Counted from the stretch's first letter, positions 1 through 7,802 are shown. The stretch: 24,356 nucleotides of DNA from Patescibacteria group bacterium (GCA_018830585.1 JAHJSD010000036.1:1-24356), one strand, 5' to 3'. The notes: generated from the sequence alone by a model not told the origin. A program made the numbers and translations.

Positions 1-1
1 T

Positions 2-73
2 AAGTTCAACTTGTGCCCAAAGTGTTTAAACTTTAAACATCCGTTTTTGTTTTGCGGGCACTATAGGTTCTAA
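2..73 (+). CDS. C-terminal fragment of a small Cys-rich protein, possibly ribosomal protein L32
   Basis: A reading frame open from the window edge ends at TAA 71-73 and encodes about 23 residues finishing in NLCPKCLNFKHPF followed by LFCGHYRF. The C-x2-C, His and CG-x-Y spacing resembles the zinc-binding tail of bacterial ribosomal protein L32, although one of the four usual cysteines is missing. The 5' part lies outside the window, so identity rests on the tail alone. The gene converges on the helicase gene, with three hairpins between them. It could be another small zinc-ribbon protein or a chance frame. Confidence 0.4.
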   Translation, partial: KFNLCPKCLNFKHPFLFCGHYRF

Positions 74-178
74 CTCTGTTCACACTTCGCAGGAGAAGTG
101 ATTGAGTTGGTTTGGTGGACGAATCTCGTTCGTCCGATCATCAACATAACTCGACGATCGTCTAGTTATGTTGATGAT
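24..178. other. Series of hairpins in the convergent intergenic space
   Basis: Four inverted repeats follow each other: GTTTAAA (24-30) with TTTAAAC (32-38), inside the end of the small gene; CACTTC (83-88) with GAAGTG (95-100); GGACGAA (117-123) with TTCGTCC (129-135); and a perfect 15-bp stem ATCATCAACATAACT (137-151) with its complement (164-178). The last stem has a 12-nt loop that contains the palindrome ACGATCGT. They lie between the ends of a plus-strand and a minus-strand gene, so a bidirectional transcription stop is likely, but there is no strong T tract on either side. Confidence 0.55.
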
Positions 179-196
179 TAAAACCCAAAACCTCTT

Positions 197-3103
197 TTAA
201 TTCCAAGCCTCGCAAAGAAGTTTAAATTCGCAAAAAGTACAGGGAAAGGGTGTTCCCGGTGTCGGAGGAAAAGAGCTCCGATGAATCTGTCTGGCGATTT
301 CAATAATGTCTTTTCTGAGTTGGTCGATTTGCTCCGGAGTTCTTTTGGTGGAAATTTTCAGGTTTTCTTTGAGAAAATAAAGACTGAGAATTATCCGGTC
401 AATCGGCCGGTGGAAGGGAAACTGGCTGATGTTGATAGTGGCCAAAGCGTAAAGGGTCAGTTGTTTATCATTGTCAACCTGTTTTTGATCGGGGATATTG
501 CCGCCGGTTTTGTAGTCAATGATTTCTACCCGGTTATCGGGCAAAATATCTGCTCTGTCGATAATACCGCCCAATTTTAACGCCGGATTTATTTTAAACG
601 AAAAAGTCTGTTCCAAAGCGGCCACTTTTGGAAAAATTTTGGTCTTGACTTCTTTTTGATAATAATCTTTTAGCATTCGGACCGCCTCGTTTTTTGACTC
701 CCACTCATGCCTTTTGGATTTAAACCCGATTGACTGCCAGTTTTCCTCTAAAATTTTTAAAATTCTTTTTTCGGGCAGAACTTTATTTTCTAAAATTTGC
801 TCCTGGTAAAATTCTTTTAAGGTCCGGTGAATGGTGTTTCCGGCGGTTTGGGGTCCGCTCGGAAAAGTGGGCAGTCTTAATTGGTATTTGTATTTGTATT
901 GCAGGGGACAAGTGTTAAATGAATTAATCTGCGAGTGAGAAAGGTAATTCACCGGCGGGTTAACGATTTTTTCTTTTTCAGGCTCGGGCTGTTTTTGCCA
1001 GCTTAAAAGCGAAATTTGAGGATCCGGTTTTATTCCGTCGATTAAATCGGTGTTTTTGCCGAATTCTTCTCCTACCGCCTCGGCGGCAAAAGGAGAAAGT
1101 TTTTTCTCTCTTTTAGCCTCTTCTCCGTAAAATTTAGCGCCGGTGAAATAGAGAATATCCTTAGCCCTAGTCATGGCAACATAGAAAAGCCGCCTTTCTT
1201 CTTGTTCATGAGCGTCGCCTTCGGGCAGAAACTCCTTGATTAACGGCTGGGGAATTGGTATTTGCTCCCGTCTGTTGGTCGAAGGAAACCGAAGGTTGAC
1301 TAAATTGACGATAAAAACTACCGGAAACTCCAAGCCTTTTGAGGAATGGACCGTTAAAATATTGACCGCCTCTTCCTGGTTCCAGTCGTCTTTGCCTGCC
1401 TTGGGGCTTTCTCCCATCTCCAATTTTAAATTGATCCAGTCCAAAAGATGAAAGGCGGTAGTTTCTTCATTACTGGACTCAAATGATTTTATTTTGTCAA
1501 AGAATTGGGCAATATTAGTGGCCTGCTCGTGGGCTGTCCGGTTGTCCGGTTTGAGCAACGACCTAATCAGGCCGCTGTCTTCCAAAAAATAATAGAGAAT
1601 TTGCCCTCCGGTTTCTTTTGAAAGCAGTCCTAAGTGACGGTTGAAGATGGTCACTAACTTTAACAACAGCGGATTTTTAGACTCACTTTCATTGACCAAA
1701 TTCTCCGCCGTTTCTAAAAAAGATAGATTTTGCCGTTTGGCCCGGATTCTTATTTCCGCCAACATTTTCGGATCAATTTCAAAAATAGGCTGGCTGGCGA
1801 CTTTGAAAAAAGCAATATCATCGGCGGGGTCGATTAAAAGTTTTAAATAAGCAATCAGGTCTTTTATTTCCCTTTTTCTGAAAAGATAGCTTGGACCTAA
1901 GAACTGGTAAGGGATATTGTTTCTTAACAGGGCCTTGATAAGAGGTTCGGCATGGTTATTGGCCCGGACCAAAATGGCAATTTCTTTATAGTCGTAGTTT
2001 GAATCCTGGTTTAATTTTTTAATTTCTTCGGTTATGGTTTCCGCCTCGTTTTCCTCGCGGTCGGCAAAAATGAGCCTGATTTTATTACCCTTAGCCTTTC
2101 TACCGCTTATAAGATTTTTGGAAATGCCCAATCTGCTTTCTAAAGTATCCGGGTCGTTATGCTTGATCAGTTGATAGGATCGGTCTAAAATTTCCTGGGT
2201 TGACCGGTAATTCTCGGTTAGAATTACCATTTTGCTTTGGTGGTAGTCTTCTTTGAAATTAAGAATGTTGGAAACCGCCGCTCCCCGGAATTTGTAAATG
2301 CTTTGCGAGTCGTCTCCGGTGACGGTCAAATTTGGGTTTTCCTCCGGCGGGGCTAACATCTTGACCAATTGGTATTGGGCGATGTTGGTGTCCTGAAACT
2401 CGTCTACCAAAATGAAAGCAAACCTCTTTTTATAATTTTCCAAAACGTTTGGTCTTTGTCGGAAAAGTCTAAGGGTGTAGCTGATCAGGTCGGCAAAATC
2501 AAAGAAACCGTTTTTTTCCTTAAGTTCTTGATATTTTAAAAAAGCCCCGGCCAACTCTTTGGTTTTTTGGGCTTCTAATTGCTGGTCTTTGGTTTCAAGA
2601 TTCTTTGAGGTTTTTTTAGCGTATTGAAGATATTGGTCAGTGGTGATGTCTTCGTCTGCTAGCCGGGAAAAATGGTCGACAATACCTCCTAAAAACTTAT
2701 CCGGGTTGGAGTTGGGCCGGAAATAGTCAAAATTGAAATCAAAAAGATGGTTTCTTAAAAAAAGGATTGTTTCCGCCTGGCTCATCAATTTGAAGTTAGC
2801 GTTTAAACCGATATGAACCAAATCGTCTCTTAAAATCCGGTCGCAAAAACTGTGGAAAGTGGAAATCCAAAGCTGGCTGTAGCCTAAGGGCAGAATTTGA
2901 TCTACCCGTTCTTCCATTTCTTTGGCCGCTTTTTCGGTGAATGTTAAGGCTAAAATCCGGTCCGGGGAAAGACCTTTTTTATTTATCAGCCATTTGATCC
3001 GCTCGGTGATCACCGTTGTTTTTCCGGTTCCGGCGCCGGCAATAATAATCAACGGCCCTTTTTGATAGCTGATCGCCTCTTTTTGTTTTGGGTTTAGTTT
3101 CAC
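197..3103 (-). CDS. UvrD/PcrA-like helicase fused to AddB/RecB-type Fe-S nuclease
   Basis: This 968-residue protein is an SF1A 3'-5' DNA helicase joined to a PD-(D/E)XK nuclease. Helicase motifs are in order: Walker A AGAGTGKTT (22-30), Ia LTFTEKAAKEM (53-63), II VDEFQDT (233-239), III GDDSQSIYKFRGA (263-275), IV ENYRST (297-302), V ILTVHSSKGLEF (582-593) and VI EERRLFYVAMTRAKD (635-649). The C-terminal nuclease shows the helix with H759, D849 (GGIIDRAD), D863 and K865 (IIDYKTG). Cys732 plus Cys955, Cys958 and Cys964 match the 'iron staple' 4Fe-4S arrangement of AddB. Such a chain resembles one half of AddAB/AdnAB, and end resection or recombinational repair is the inferred role. The start is GTG at 3101-3103; no Shine-Dalgarno is visible, but TAAAAT lies 6 nt upstream, pointing to a leaderless mRNA. 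No second AddA-like subunit is in the window. Confidence 0.93.
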   Translation of the reverse strand: MKLNPKQKEAISYQKGPLIIIAGAGTGKTTVITERIKWLINKKGLSPDRILALTFTEKAAKEMEERVDQILPLGYSQLWISTFHSFCDRILRDDLVHIGLNANFKLMSQAETILFLRNHLFDFNFDYFRPNSNPDKFLGGIVDHFSRLADEDITTDQYLQYAKKTSKNLETKDQQLEAQKTKELAGAFLKYQELKEKNGFFDFADLISYTLRLFRQRPNVLENYKKRFAFILVDEFQDTNIAQYQLVKMLAPPEENPNLTVTGDDSQSIYKFRGAAVSNILNFKEDYHQSKMVILTENYRSTQEILDRSYQLIKHNDPDTLESRLGISKNLISGRKAKGNKIRLIFADREENEAETITEEIKKLNQDSNYDYKEIAILVRANNHAEPLIKALLRNNIPYQFLGPSYLFRKREIKDLIAYLKLLIDPADDIAFFKVASQPIFEIDPKMLAEIRIRAKRQNLSFLETAENLVNESESKNPLLLKLVTIFNRHLGLLSKETGGQILYYFLEDSGLIRSLLKPDNRTAHEQATNIAQFFDKIKSFESSNEETTAFHLLDWINLKLEMGESPKAGKDDWNQEEAVNILTVHSSKGLEFPVVFIVNLVNLRFPSTNRREQIPIPQPLIKEFLPEGDAHEQEERRLFYVAMTRAKDILYFTGAKFYGEEAKREKKLSPFAAEAVGEEFGKNTDLIDGIKPDPQISLLSWQKQPEPEKEKIVNPPVNYLSHSQINSFNTCPLQYKYKYQLRLPTFPSGPQTAGNTIHRTLKEFYQEQILENKVLPEKRILKILEENWQSIGFKSKRHEWESKNEAVRMLKDYYQKEVKTKIFPKVAALEQTFSFKINPALKLGGIIDRADILPDNRVEIIDYKTGGNIPDQKQVDNDKQLTLYALATINISQFPFHRPIDRIILSLYFLKENLKISTKRTPEQIDQLRKDIIEIARQIHRSSFPPTPGTPFPCTFCEFKLLCEAWN

Positions 3104-3109
3104 CGTTAA

Positions 3110-3115
3110 ATTTTA
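3110..3115 (-). promoter_or_regulatory. -10 box of the helicase-nuclease gene (leaderless)
   Basis: TAAAAT on the minus strand ends 6 nt before the GTG start (3103), the same spacing as at rmuC and several other genes here. No convincing -35 is seen at 17 nt. The box sits in the palindrome TTATCATGATAA. Confidence 0.45.
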
Positions 3116-3204
3116 TCATGATAAGAAAAAGTCCTACTTGCTGGGATCTGGTCAGTTTTAAAAATTTTCCAGAGAGGGGTTTTACAAAGGTATTGTCAAA
3201 AGAT

Positions 3205-3424
3205 AGTTCTCGACCGAGTCTGACTCGGTTCTCGATCAGCTTTCGGCTTCAAGATTGGGTTTAGGTTTTCGTTGAGGTTCAGGCCGAAGGATTTGGGCAG
3301 ATCACGATCCTGGATCGTTTCGAGTTTTTCGATCCAGGATCGAATCCGAACATTTTTTCAACTAGCTTTCGGTTTTTACCAAAAGGCAGTTCTCGACCGA
3401 GTCTGACTCGGTTCTCGACCAGCT
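3205..3424. repeat. Paired palindromes: two CCGAGTC-T-GACTCGG hairpins flanking two CGATCC(T/A)GGATCG palindromes
   Basis: A 37-nt hairpin unit occurs at 3205-3241 and again at 3388-3424, built on CCGAGTC/GACTCGG and flanked by TTCTCGA. Each copy adjoins or lies close to the word AGCTTTCGG (3239-3247 and 3364-3372). Between them are CGATCCTGGATCG (3305-3317) and CGATCCAGGATCG (3330-3342), each self-complementary and also complementary to the other. A third copy of the first hairpin lies at 18811-18836; relatives of the second lie at 15974-16011 and 23884-23932. No gene is seen in 3104-3755. Confidence 0.75.
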
Positions 3425-3513
3425 CGAACAGTAATAACCTCACGGCAACAGTCTTATTCTTCGAGTGAATTATAATCCTGAGGCTTTGTCGAAGGAGAAG
3501 GATCCTTGCTTCC

Positions 3514-3678
3514 CGTCATTCTGACCCTGAGCTTGTCGAATGGGGAAGAATCCCCGTGAGAATAGCAACCTGCTTCTCTCAACGGGCCGCGCCCGCCATC
3601 GCTACCCGCCCAGAACTACGTAGCTGTTGGCGGGTTGTGGGCGGGGATCCTTCGTCATCAGAATTCCTCAGGATGACT
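3514..3678. repeat. Long imperfect inverted repeat, family A copy 1 (with internal insert)
   Basis: It begins GTCATTCTGACCCTGAG and ends CCTCAGGATGAC; the two halves are mutually complementary and each carries GAAG(A/G)ATCCCC or its complement. The centre holds an extra GCGCCCGCCATCGCTAC stretch, as in the 15676 copy. The family occurs at least six times in this window, always between genes. Confidence 0.75.
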
Positions 3679-3755
3679 TACGGGAGGAATCCGGCGGCCC
3701 CGTACCAGACGGCACAGGACGAAGCGTTTTTGTTCTTCGAGCATCTTTGAGAAGC

Positions 3756-4286
3756 TTATTTCTTCCGGCTTATCTTAGTGATAATCTTCATCGCCGAGTT
3801 GGGGATAATGTGAAGATTGCCGCCCTTTTCTCTCAGAGTAACGGTTCTTAGGCTGATTTTAACTACTTTCCCTTCAGCTCCGCTGACTTTGAGCTGGTCG
3901 CCGATGTTAAACTGGTTTTCCAAAAGAATAAAAAAGCCGGAGATTAAATCGGAAGCCAAATCTTTAGCTCCCATACCCACCGCCAGTCCTAAAATTCCCA
4001 CCCCGGTGATTATCGGCAAAAGATTAAATCCCAACTCAGAAAGAACCAAGAGCAGTACCGTAAAATTAACTGCAATTTTGGTGGTGCTGATCATCAGGCT
4101 GGTGATAGTGGTTACTCTTTGTTTTGCCTGGGTGACTGTTTCCAATTTGGATTTTTTAACTCTGCCCCGGAATTTTTTTAAAGAGAAGATAACCACTCTT
4201 TGGATTAACCAGCCGGAAACGGCGATAACGGCTATTTTTATCGATTTTTGCAAAATAGTGAGTAAGAGCTGTTGACTTAATATCAT
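3756..4286 (-). CDS. Short MscS-family mechanosensitive ion channel
   Basis: This 176-residue membrane protein carries the core of MscS. Three hydrophobic segments are visible (about 13-34, 60-85 and 89-123). The third is the pore-lining helix, rich in Gly and Ala (GVGILGLAVGMGAKDLASDL), and leads through ENQFNIGD into the Sm-like beta domain (131-170, with the conserved PNS near 162-164). The chain stops just after that domain, so the C-terminal alpha/beta vestibule of the usual protein of about 280 residues is absent. The family releases solutes from the cell under hypo-osmotic stress. The start is ATG with a possible -10 (TATTAT or TATAAA) 9-12 nt upstream. The gene stands alone between two repeat regions. 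Confidence 0.85.
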   Translation of the reverse strand: MILSQQLLLTILQKSIKIAVIAVSGWLIQRVVIFSLKKFRGRVKKSKLETVTQAKQRVTTITSLMISTTKIAVNFTVLLLVLSELGFNLLPIITGVGILGLAVGMGAKDLASDLISGFFILLENQFNIGDQLKVSGAEGKVVKISLRTVTLREKGGNLHIIPNSAMKIITKISRKK

Positions 4287-4394
4287 TTAGCTGTTTTTAT
4301 AATAGCACGTCTTTTTAACCCGCCTTCGTCGGAACTTCGGCGAGGCAGGTCCGCCTTCGCGAAGCACGTTGAGAGAGAGAAATCCTCCTTTATT

Positions 4395-4500
4395 GTCATT
4401 CTGACCCTGAGGCTTTGTCGAATGGGGAAGAATCCCCTTGTGGATAGCAGTTTGCCGGTCCCAAAGGGGATCCTTCGTCATCGGAATTCCTCAGGATGAC
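4395..4500. repeat. Inverted-repeat element, family A copy 2
   Basis: A compact 106-nt copy running from GTCATTCTGACCCTGAGG to CCTCAGGATGAC, with inner GGGGAAGAATCCCC and GGGGATCCTTCGTCATC. It is the clearest full-length, insert-free copy and folds as one long imperfect hairpin around GATAGCAGTTTGCCGG. Confidence 0.8.
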
Positions 4501-4557
4501 GAAGAAAGAGTCGTTCTAAGCGGGTTCATGACGGCGATGGAAAAATCATCCTTTATC

Positions 4558-4658
4558 GTCATTCTGACCCCGCAGCGGCGGGGGAAGAATCCCTTTGTGG
4601 ATAGCAGTTTGCCGGTTCCAAGGGGGATCCTTCTCTCCCCGAGGGAGATCAGGATGAC
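4558..4658. repeat. Inverted-repeat element, family A copy 3
   Basis: Starts GTCATTCTGACCCCGC and ends GAGATCAGGATGAC. It shares the loop word GATAGCAGTTTGCCGGT with copy 2 only 60 nt away, so the two may be a tandem duplication. The right arm differs (CTCCCCGAGGGAG in place of GTCATCGGAATTC). The remainder of 4659-4827 holds low-complexity G-rich sequence and no gene. Confidence 0.75.
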
Positions 4659-4827
4659 GGGTGGGGGTAGAGGGGTTGGAGATTAGGATGACGGGGGAAG
4701 TAAAGGGAAGGCTTAGAATGGTGGATTGCTCCACGAAATGGCAGGCAGGGCTTCCCACTTCTCGCCCTTCGGGCTTCGAAGGACAAAGTCGGAAGGACGC
4801 GTAGCCTCCGGAGTTTCAATAGAGTCT

Positions 4828-4856
4828 TTGACTCTCGTGAGCAGAGTCTTTAAAAT
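4828..4856 (+). promoter_or_regulatory. Promoter of rmuC: TTGACT-N17-TAAAAT
   Basis: The -35 TTGACT (4828-4833) and -10 TAAAAT (4851-4856) are 17 nt apart, and the ATG follows the -10 after only 6 nt. Transcription would start at or next to the start codon, giving a leaderless mRNA. This is the best-supported promoter of that type in the window. Confidence 0.7.
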
Positions 4857-4862
4857 ACGGTT

Positions 4863-6008
4863 ATGGTTCTCTACTTAGCTTTAGGCGTTTTAATCGGTAT
4901 TTTGTTTGTTTTGGCTTTTTTCAAGCTTCGCGGCGGGGTGAAAAAAGACGATCTTCTGCTACACCTTGACCAAAAAATTAACGAAGCTTTTCCCCAGGCT
5001 CTAAAAACGGCCAATGAACAATTGGTCTTAATGGCTAGACAAAAATTAACCGCGGAAAAACAGGATATTAAAACCGATTTGGATAATAAAAAAACGGCGA
5101 TTGAAGATTTGGTCAAAAGAATTCTTGAAGACATGACCCGGAGCGGCAAAAGATTGGAAGATGCTGAAAGAGACAGGATCGGTTCTTTCAGAGAGCTGAA
5201 AAAAGAAGTGGAAAACCAGAGGCGGATTACCGAACAGCTCTCGGTTACTACCGAAGGTTTAAAAAGGGTTCTTTCCAACAATCAACTAAGGGGTCAATTT
5301 GGCGAGCGGGTGGCCGAGGACTTGTTAAAAATGGCCGGTTTCGTCAAAGGGGTTGATTATCAATCCAATAAGGATCAGAAATCTTCAAACACCCGGCCGG
5401 ACTTTACCGTCTTTTTACCTGACGGCGCCAAAATAAATATTGATGCTAAGTTTCCCTACAATAATCTGCAAAAAGCGGTAGAAACCCAGGATTTGGAAAC
5501 CAAGCGCCGCTATATCAGGGATTTTACCAGAGATATCAAGGAAAAAATAAAGCAGGTAACCAGCCGGGAATACATTAATCCCGAGGAAAACACGGTTGAC
5601 TTTGTGATTATGTTTATCCCCAACGAGATGATTTTTTCCTATATCTACGACCGGATGAACGAGGTCTGGTTAGAAGCTTTAAAACAAAAAGTGATCATGG
5701 CCGGACCGTTTAGTTTTACCGCTATTTTAAGATTAGTCCGTCAGGCTTATGATAATTTCCGTTTCCAAAAAGATGTTCAGAAAATAATTGTTCAGATTAA
5801 AATCTTTGACCAGGAGTTCAAAAAATACAATTTAGAATTTGAGAAGATTGGCGACAGGATCAGATCTTTAACAGCCCAATATCAAAAGGTGGATATTACC
5901 AGGACTAACCAGCTTAACCGCGCTGTTGACAGGATCAAGTTAGAGGATGCGGAGTCAACGGAAGTGCTTTCGTTAGAAAGTCCTAAAACCGTTCCGCCTT
6001 TGAAATGA
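4863..6008 (+). CDS. rmuC: RmuC-family DNA recombination protein
   Basis: The 381-residue protein has one N-terminal membrane segment (about 2-20), a long charged coiled coil (about 28-140) and the RmuC domain. The domain shows G144-QFGE (to 148), RPDFTVFLPDG (178-188) and INIDAKFP (191-198); the last two carry acidic and Lys residues expected of its restriction-endonuclease-like fold. RmuC proteins limit inversions and rearrangements at inverted repeats; the biochemical activity is poorly defined. That is notable beside intergenic spaces dense with inverted repeats, though the link is only an inference. It is the first gene of a tight cluster: its TGA overlaps the next ATG (ATGA, 6005-6008). 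Confidence 0.92.
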   Translation: MVLYLALGVLIGILFVLAFFKLRGGVKKDDLLLHLDQKINEAFPQALKTANEQLVLMARQKLTAEKQDIKTDLDNKKTAIEDLVKRILEDMTRSGKRLEDAERDRIGSFRELKKEVENQRRITEQLSVTTEGLKRVLSNNQLRGQFGERVAEDLLKMAGFVKGVDYQSNKDQKSSNTRPDFTVFLPDGAKINIDAKFPYNNLQKAVETQDLETKRRYIRDFTRDIKEKIKQVTSREYINPEENTVDFVIMFIPNEMIFSYIYDRMNEVWLEALKQKVIMAGPFSFTAILRLVRQAYDNFRFQKDVQKIIVQIKIFDQEFKKYNLEFEKIGDRIRSLTAQYQKVDITRTNQLNRAVDRIKLEDAESTEVLSLESPKTVPPLK

Positions 6009-6361
6009 GCCGGGCGAAAATAAAGATCAAAAGGAAGGTAAAGATTCAGGTACGTGACTGGCTGACCGGATTTTTTGTTTTGTTTCTTTGGGCTTGCCTT
6101 TTGTTTTTAATCTTAACTGTTTCTCCCGGTAGTTGGTGGGTGATCGCAGGCTTTCTAACGCTCTTTTTCTTGGCGGTTTGGTTGAGCTTCCTAAGATTTG
6201 CTAAAAGCGGCAAGATAGGAATTCTTTTAGCTTTTTTTCTCACTTCTGTTTTAATCCTTTTGATCTTCCGCCAGTTTCATTGGCTAAATCTGCTTTTGTT
6301 GAGCGCTTTTTGTTTCGCTTTGTTTCGGATGGGAAAGGAAACGGATGGTAAAAACCGATGA
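6005..6361 (+). CDS. Small multi-pass membrane protein, unknown function
   Basis: The 118-residue product has a basic N-terminus (KIKIKRKVKIQVRD) followed by about four hydrophobic segments (about 22-40, 44-62, 69-88 and 92-108), which by the positive-inside rule puts the N-terminus in the cytoplasm. No family is recognised. Start and stop each overlap a neighbour by 4 nt (ATGA at both ends), so it is probably translated by coupling with rmuC. This placement suggests co-expression but does not show a shared function. Confidence 0.7.
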   Translation: MSRAKIKIKRKVKIQVRDWLTGFFVLFLWACLLFLILTVSPGSWWVIAGFLTLFFLAVWLSFLRFAKSGKIGILLAFFLTSVLILLIFRQFHWLNLLLLSAFCFALFRMGKETDGKNR

Positions 6362-6405
6362 CGGTCGGGGTAGAGAAGGGCGGTTTTTGGTATGATGTCA
6401 AAAAT

Positions 6406-7004
6406 ATGAAAATTAAAGCAGTTTTATTTGACCTCGGCGGTGTTTATTTTGAAGACGGAACCGATAAATTCCTAAAAATCTTATCCGGCAAAACAGGCAA
6501 ATCTTATCAAGATCTCTATTCAGTTTTCCGTGAAGGTAAAAGCCTTGAATATAGAAAGAATGAAATTTCCGGCAAAGACTTTTTTGATTGGGCGTCTAAA
6601 CAGGTGAACGCGGGTTTGTTGGGGAACGAACTTAATGAGATGTGGGTATCGCAGTATACAGAAATGCCGGGCATTAGGAAGTTGATAGAAGGGTTGAAAG
6701 AAAAAGGAATAAGGGTAGCTGTTTTGTCGGATAATGTCCCTGAAAGGATTAGCTATTTGGAAAACAAGTATCACTTTCTGAGCCTGTTTGACGACGTAGT
6801 CTTATCTTATCAAGTTAATCTGACTAAAACTTCAGCCGAGATTTTCCGCTTTGCCCTTTCGAGATTGAAAATCAAACCGGAAGAGGCTGTTTTGTTGATG
6901 ACAGGGATGTCAATTTAGAAACAGCAAAAAGGATGGGGATTAAATCAATTTTATACACTTCGGTTGAAGACCTGCAAAAAGACCTTGACAAGATGGTTGT
7001 TTAG
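6406..7004 (+). pseudogene. HAD-superfamily hydrolase, interrupted by a one-base frameshift near 6897
   Basis: The first frame encodes a HAD-like phosphatase: FDLGGVYF carries the nucleophile Asp, and VAVLSDNVPE the motif II Ser. It ends early in VLLMTGMSI (stop TAG 6916-6918). The next frame continues without a gap as DDRDVNLETAKRMGIKSI, which is the missing motif IV (DDxxxN), and closes at TAG 7002-7004. Adding one base, for example turning TTGTTGATGAC into TTGTTTGATGAC, restores a single frame of 199 residues. The chosen start is ATG 6406 (MKIKAVLFDLGG), with TATGAT 9 nt upstream; an in-frame ATG at 6358 overlaps the upstream gene by 4 nt and would add 16 residues. It may be a real mutation, a strain variant or an assembly error. 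The substrate cannot be told. Confidence 0.8.
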
Positions 7005-7062
7005 TTTTTAGGCAAGATCGAAGTGAATACAAAATTTTTCTAAGGGAGAATGCTCTATTTTT

Positions 7063-7230
7063 ATGCTTATGCAAATCAATAAAAACTGGCACTTGGCAAA
7101 CAAAATGCTGAAAAATCCAACATTAGACCAAAGGATTAAATGGCATCTTGAGCATGCTAAAAATTGTTTTTGCCGGGAAATGCCCGAGAAAATTAAAGAA
7201 GGGATAAAAAGAAGAGGACCGAAAATTTAG
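7063..7230 (+). CDS. 55-residue conserved small protein with WHLxxK...WHLEHAxxCxCR motif
   Basis: The frame encodes a 55-residue basic protein. Its core words are NWHLANKM, NPTLDQRIKWHLEHAKN and CFCREMPEKI. From memory this resembles small uncharacterised proteins of many bacteria that read 'WHxxxKMPKNxTxxQRxxWHxxHAxxCxCRxxP'; the paired Trp-His words and Cys-x-Cys could bind a metal, but no function is known. A second in-frame ATG at 7069 is possible. A good Shine-Dalgarno (AGGGAG, 7043-7048) is 14 nt from the ATG and only 1 nt from an out-of-frame ATG at 7050 that opens a 10-codon ORF ending at 7082. The stop codon abuts the family C repeat. Confidence 0.65.
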   Translation: MLMQINKNWHLANKMLKNPTLDQRIKWHLEHAKNCFCREMPEKIKEGIKRRGPKI

Positions 7231-7233
7231 CGG

Positions 7234-7332
7234 CCTCATTTTCCCGAGGTGTCCTACCTGAGACACCCCGGGGGTGTACTACTCCGGGGCCCCGGGGGTG
7301 TACTACTCCGGGGGTGTACTACTGTGTACTCC
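7234..7332. repeat. Family C GC-rich palindrome with three 16-nt tandem units
   Basis: A 47-nt block (7234-7280) containing the hairpin CCCGAGGTGTC / GACACCCCGGG (one G-T pair) is repeated at 10752-10798 with two differences. It is followed by three copies of CCGGGGGTGTACTACT (7268-7283, 7292-7307, 7308-7323); CCGGGGCCCCGG (7284-7295) forms a further palindrome between them. No coding frame is seen between 7231 and 7443. Confidence 0.8.
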
Positions 7333-7431
7333 GAACAAACTGTGTAACAGCAGATTTGATCTGGTTCATCTATAGTAAAGCACTTTAGGGGTGACAAGAA
7401 GGCCCGATTTTATGGTGTTTTTTGTTTATGA

Positions 7432-7437
7432 TAGAAT
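7432..7437 (+). promoter_or_regulatory. Candidate -10 box, 6 nt before the 7444 gene
   Basis: TAGAAT (7432-7437), overlapping TATGAT (7427-7432), is followed by AAAATA and the ATG. The 6-nt gap matches the leaderless spacing seen elsewhere; no clear -35 is found. Confidence 0.35.
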
Positions 7438-7443
7438 AAAATA

Positions 7444-7662
7444 ATGCGGGACAGAGGTGTTAAGGATCTCTATAGATTAAGTCTTAGATGGTTTAATAGA
7501 AAGTCTCTTTTTCAAAAGATTGTTTGGGTTTCCTTTTTTCTCATTTTTGTTTATGAGTTCTTCGCAACAAGAACCCGTTATCAATTATTTGGCTTTCTTC
7601 TTGTTTCCTTACCAACAGTGCTTCTGGTAGACTGGTTATTGAGTAAGCTAATTAATAGTTAG
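7444..7662 (+). CDS. Small membrane protein, unknown function
   Basis: The 72-residue product has a basic N-terminus (MRDRGVKDLYRLSLRWFNRKS) and two hydrophobic stretches (about 26-42 and 49-66), suggesting a two-pass inner-membrane protein. No family is recognised and the nearest genes give no hint. Support for it being real comes from the hydrophobic pattern and from a -10-like box exactly 6 nt before the ATG; there is no Shine-Dalgarno. Confidence 0.5.
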   Translation: MRDRGVKDLYRLSLRWFNRKSLFQKIVWVSFFLIFVYEFFATRTRYQLFGFLLVSLPTVLLVDWLLSKLINS

Positions 7663-7773
7663 TAGGGGCGGGGTTTCAATATCCTGTACTGATAATCCTG
7701 CCTCCGAAACGGCTTGAGGGTGGTTGAGAATAAATGTTTGGGAAGTCCTGTTTTAGCAAAGGTGTTATATTGA

Positions 7774-7802
7774 TACCATCTTTAAGGTGGTAAAAGGTGG
7801 TA
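7774..7802 (+). promoter_or_regulatory. Operator-like cluster of three 9-bp sites (AAGGTGGTA)
   Basis: AAGGTGGTA occurs at 7784-7792 and 7794-7802 (10-bp period), and as its near-exact complement TACCATCTT at 7774-7782; AAAGGTGTTA at 7758-7767 may be a degenerate fourth site. The cluster lies about 50 nt before the 7852 gene in an otherwise empty 190-nt gap. One helical-turn spacing fits a protein-binding site, but no cognate regulator is identified; the first two sites could also form an RNA hairpin. Confidence 0.4.

Noticed and set aside
3817..4275. 152-residue plus-strand frame over mscS
   Set aside because: Antisense shadow of a clear MscS gene; the minus strand has the family motifs and membrane pattern.
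3556..4481. Open frames in the repeat regions (3556-3750, 3627-3851, 4287-4481, 4438-4686)
   Set aside because: They translate the family A inverted repeats, recur in the other copies, and have no start signals or recognisable protein features.
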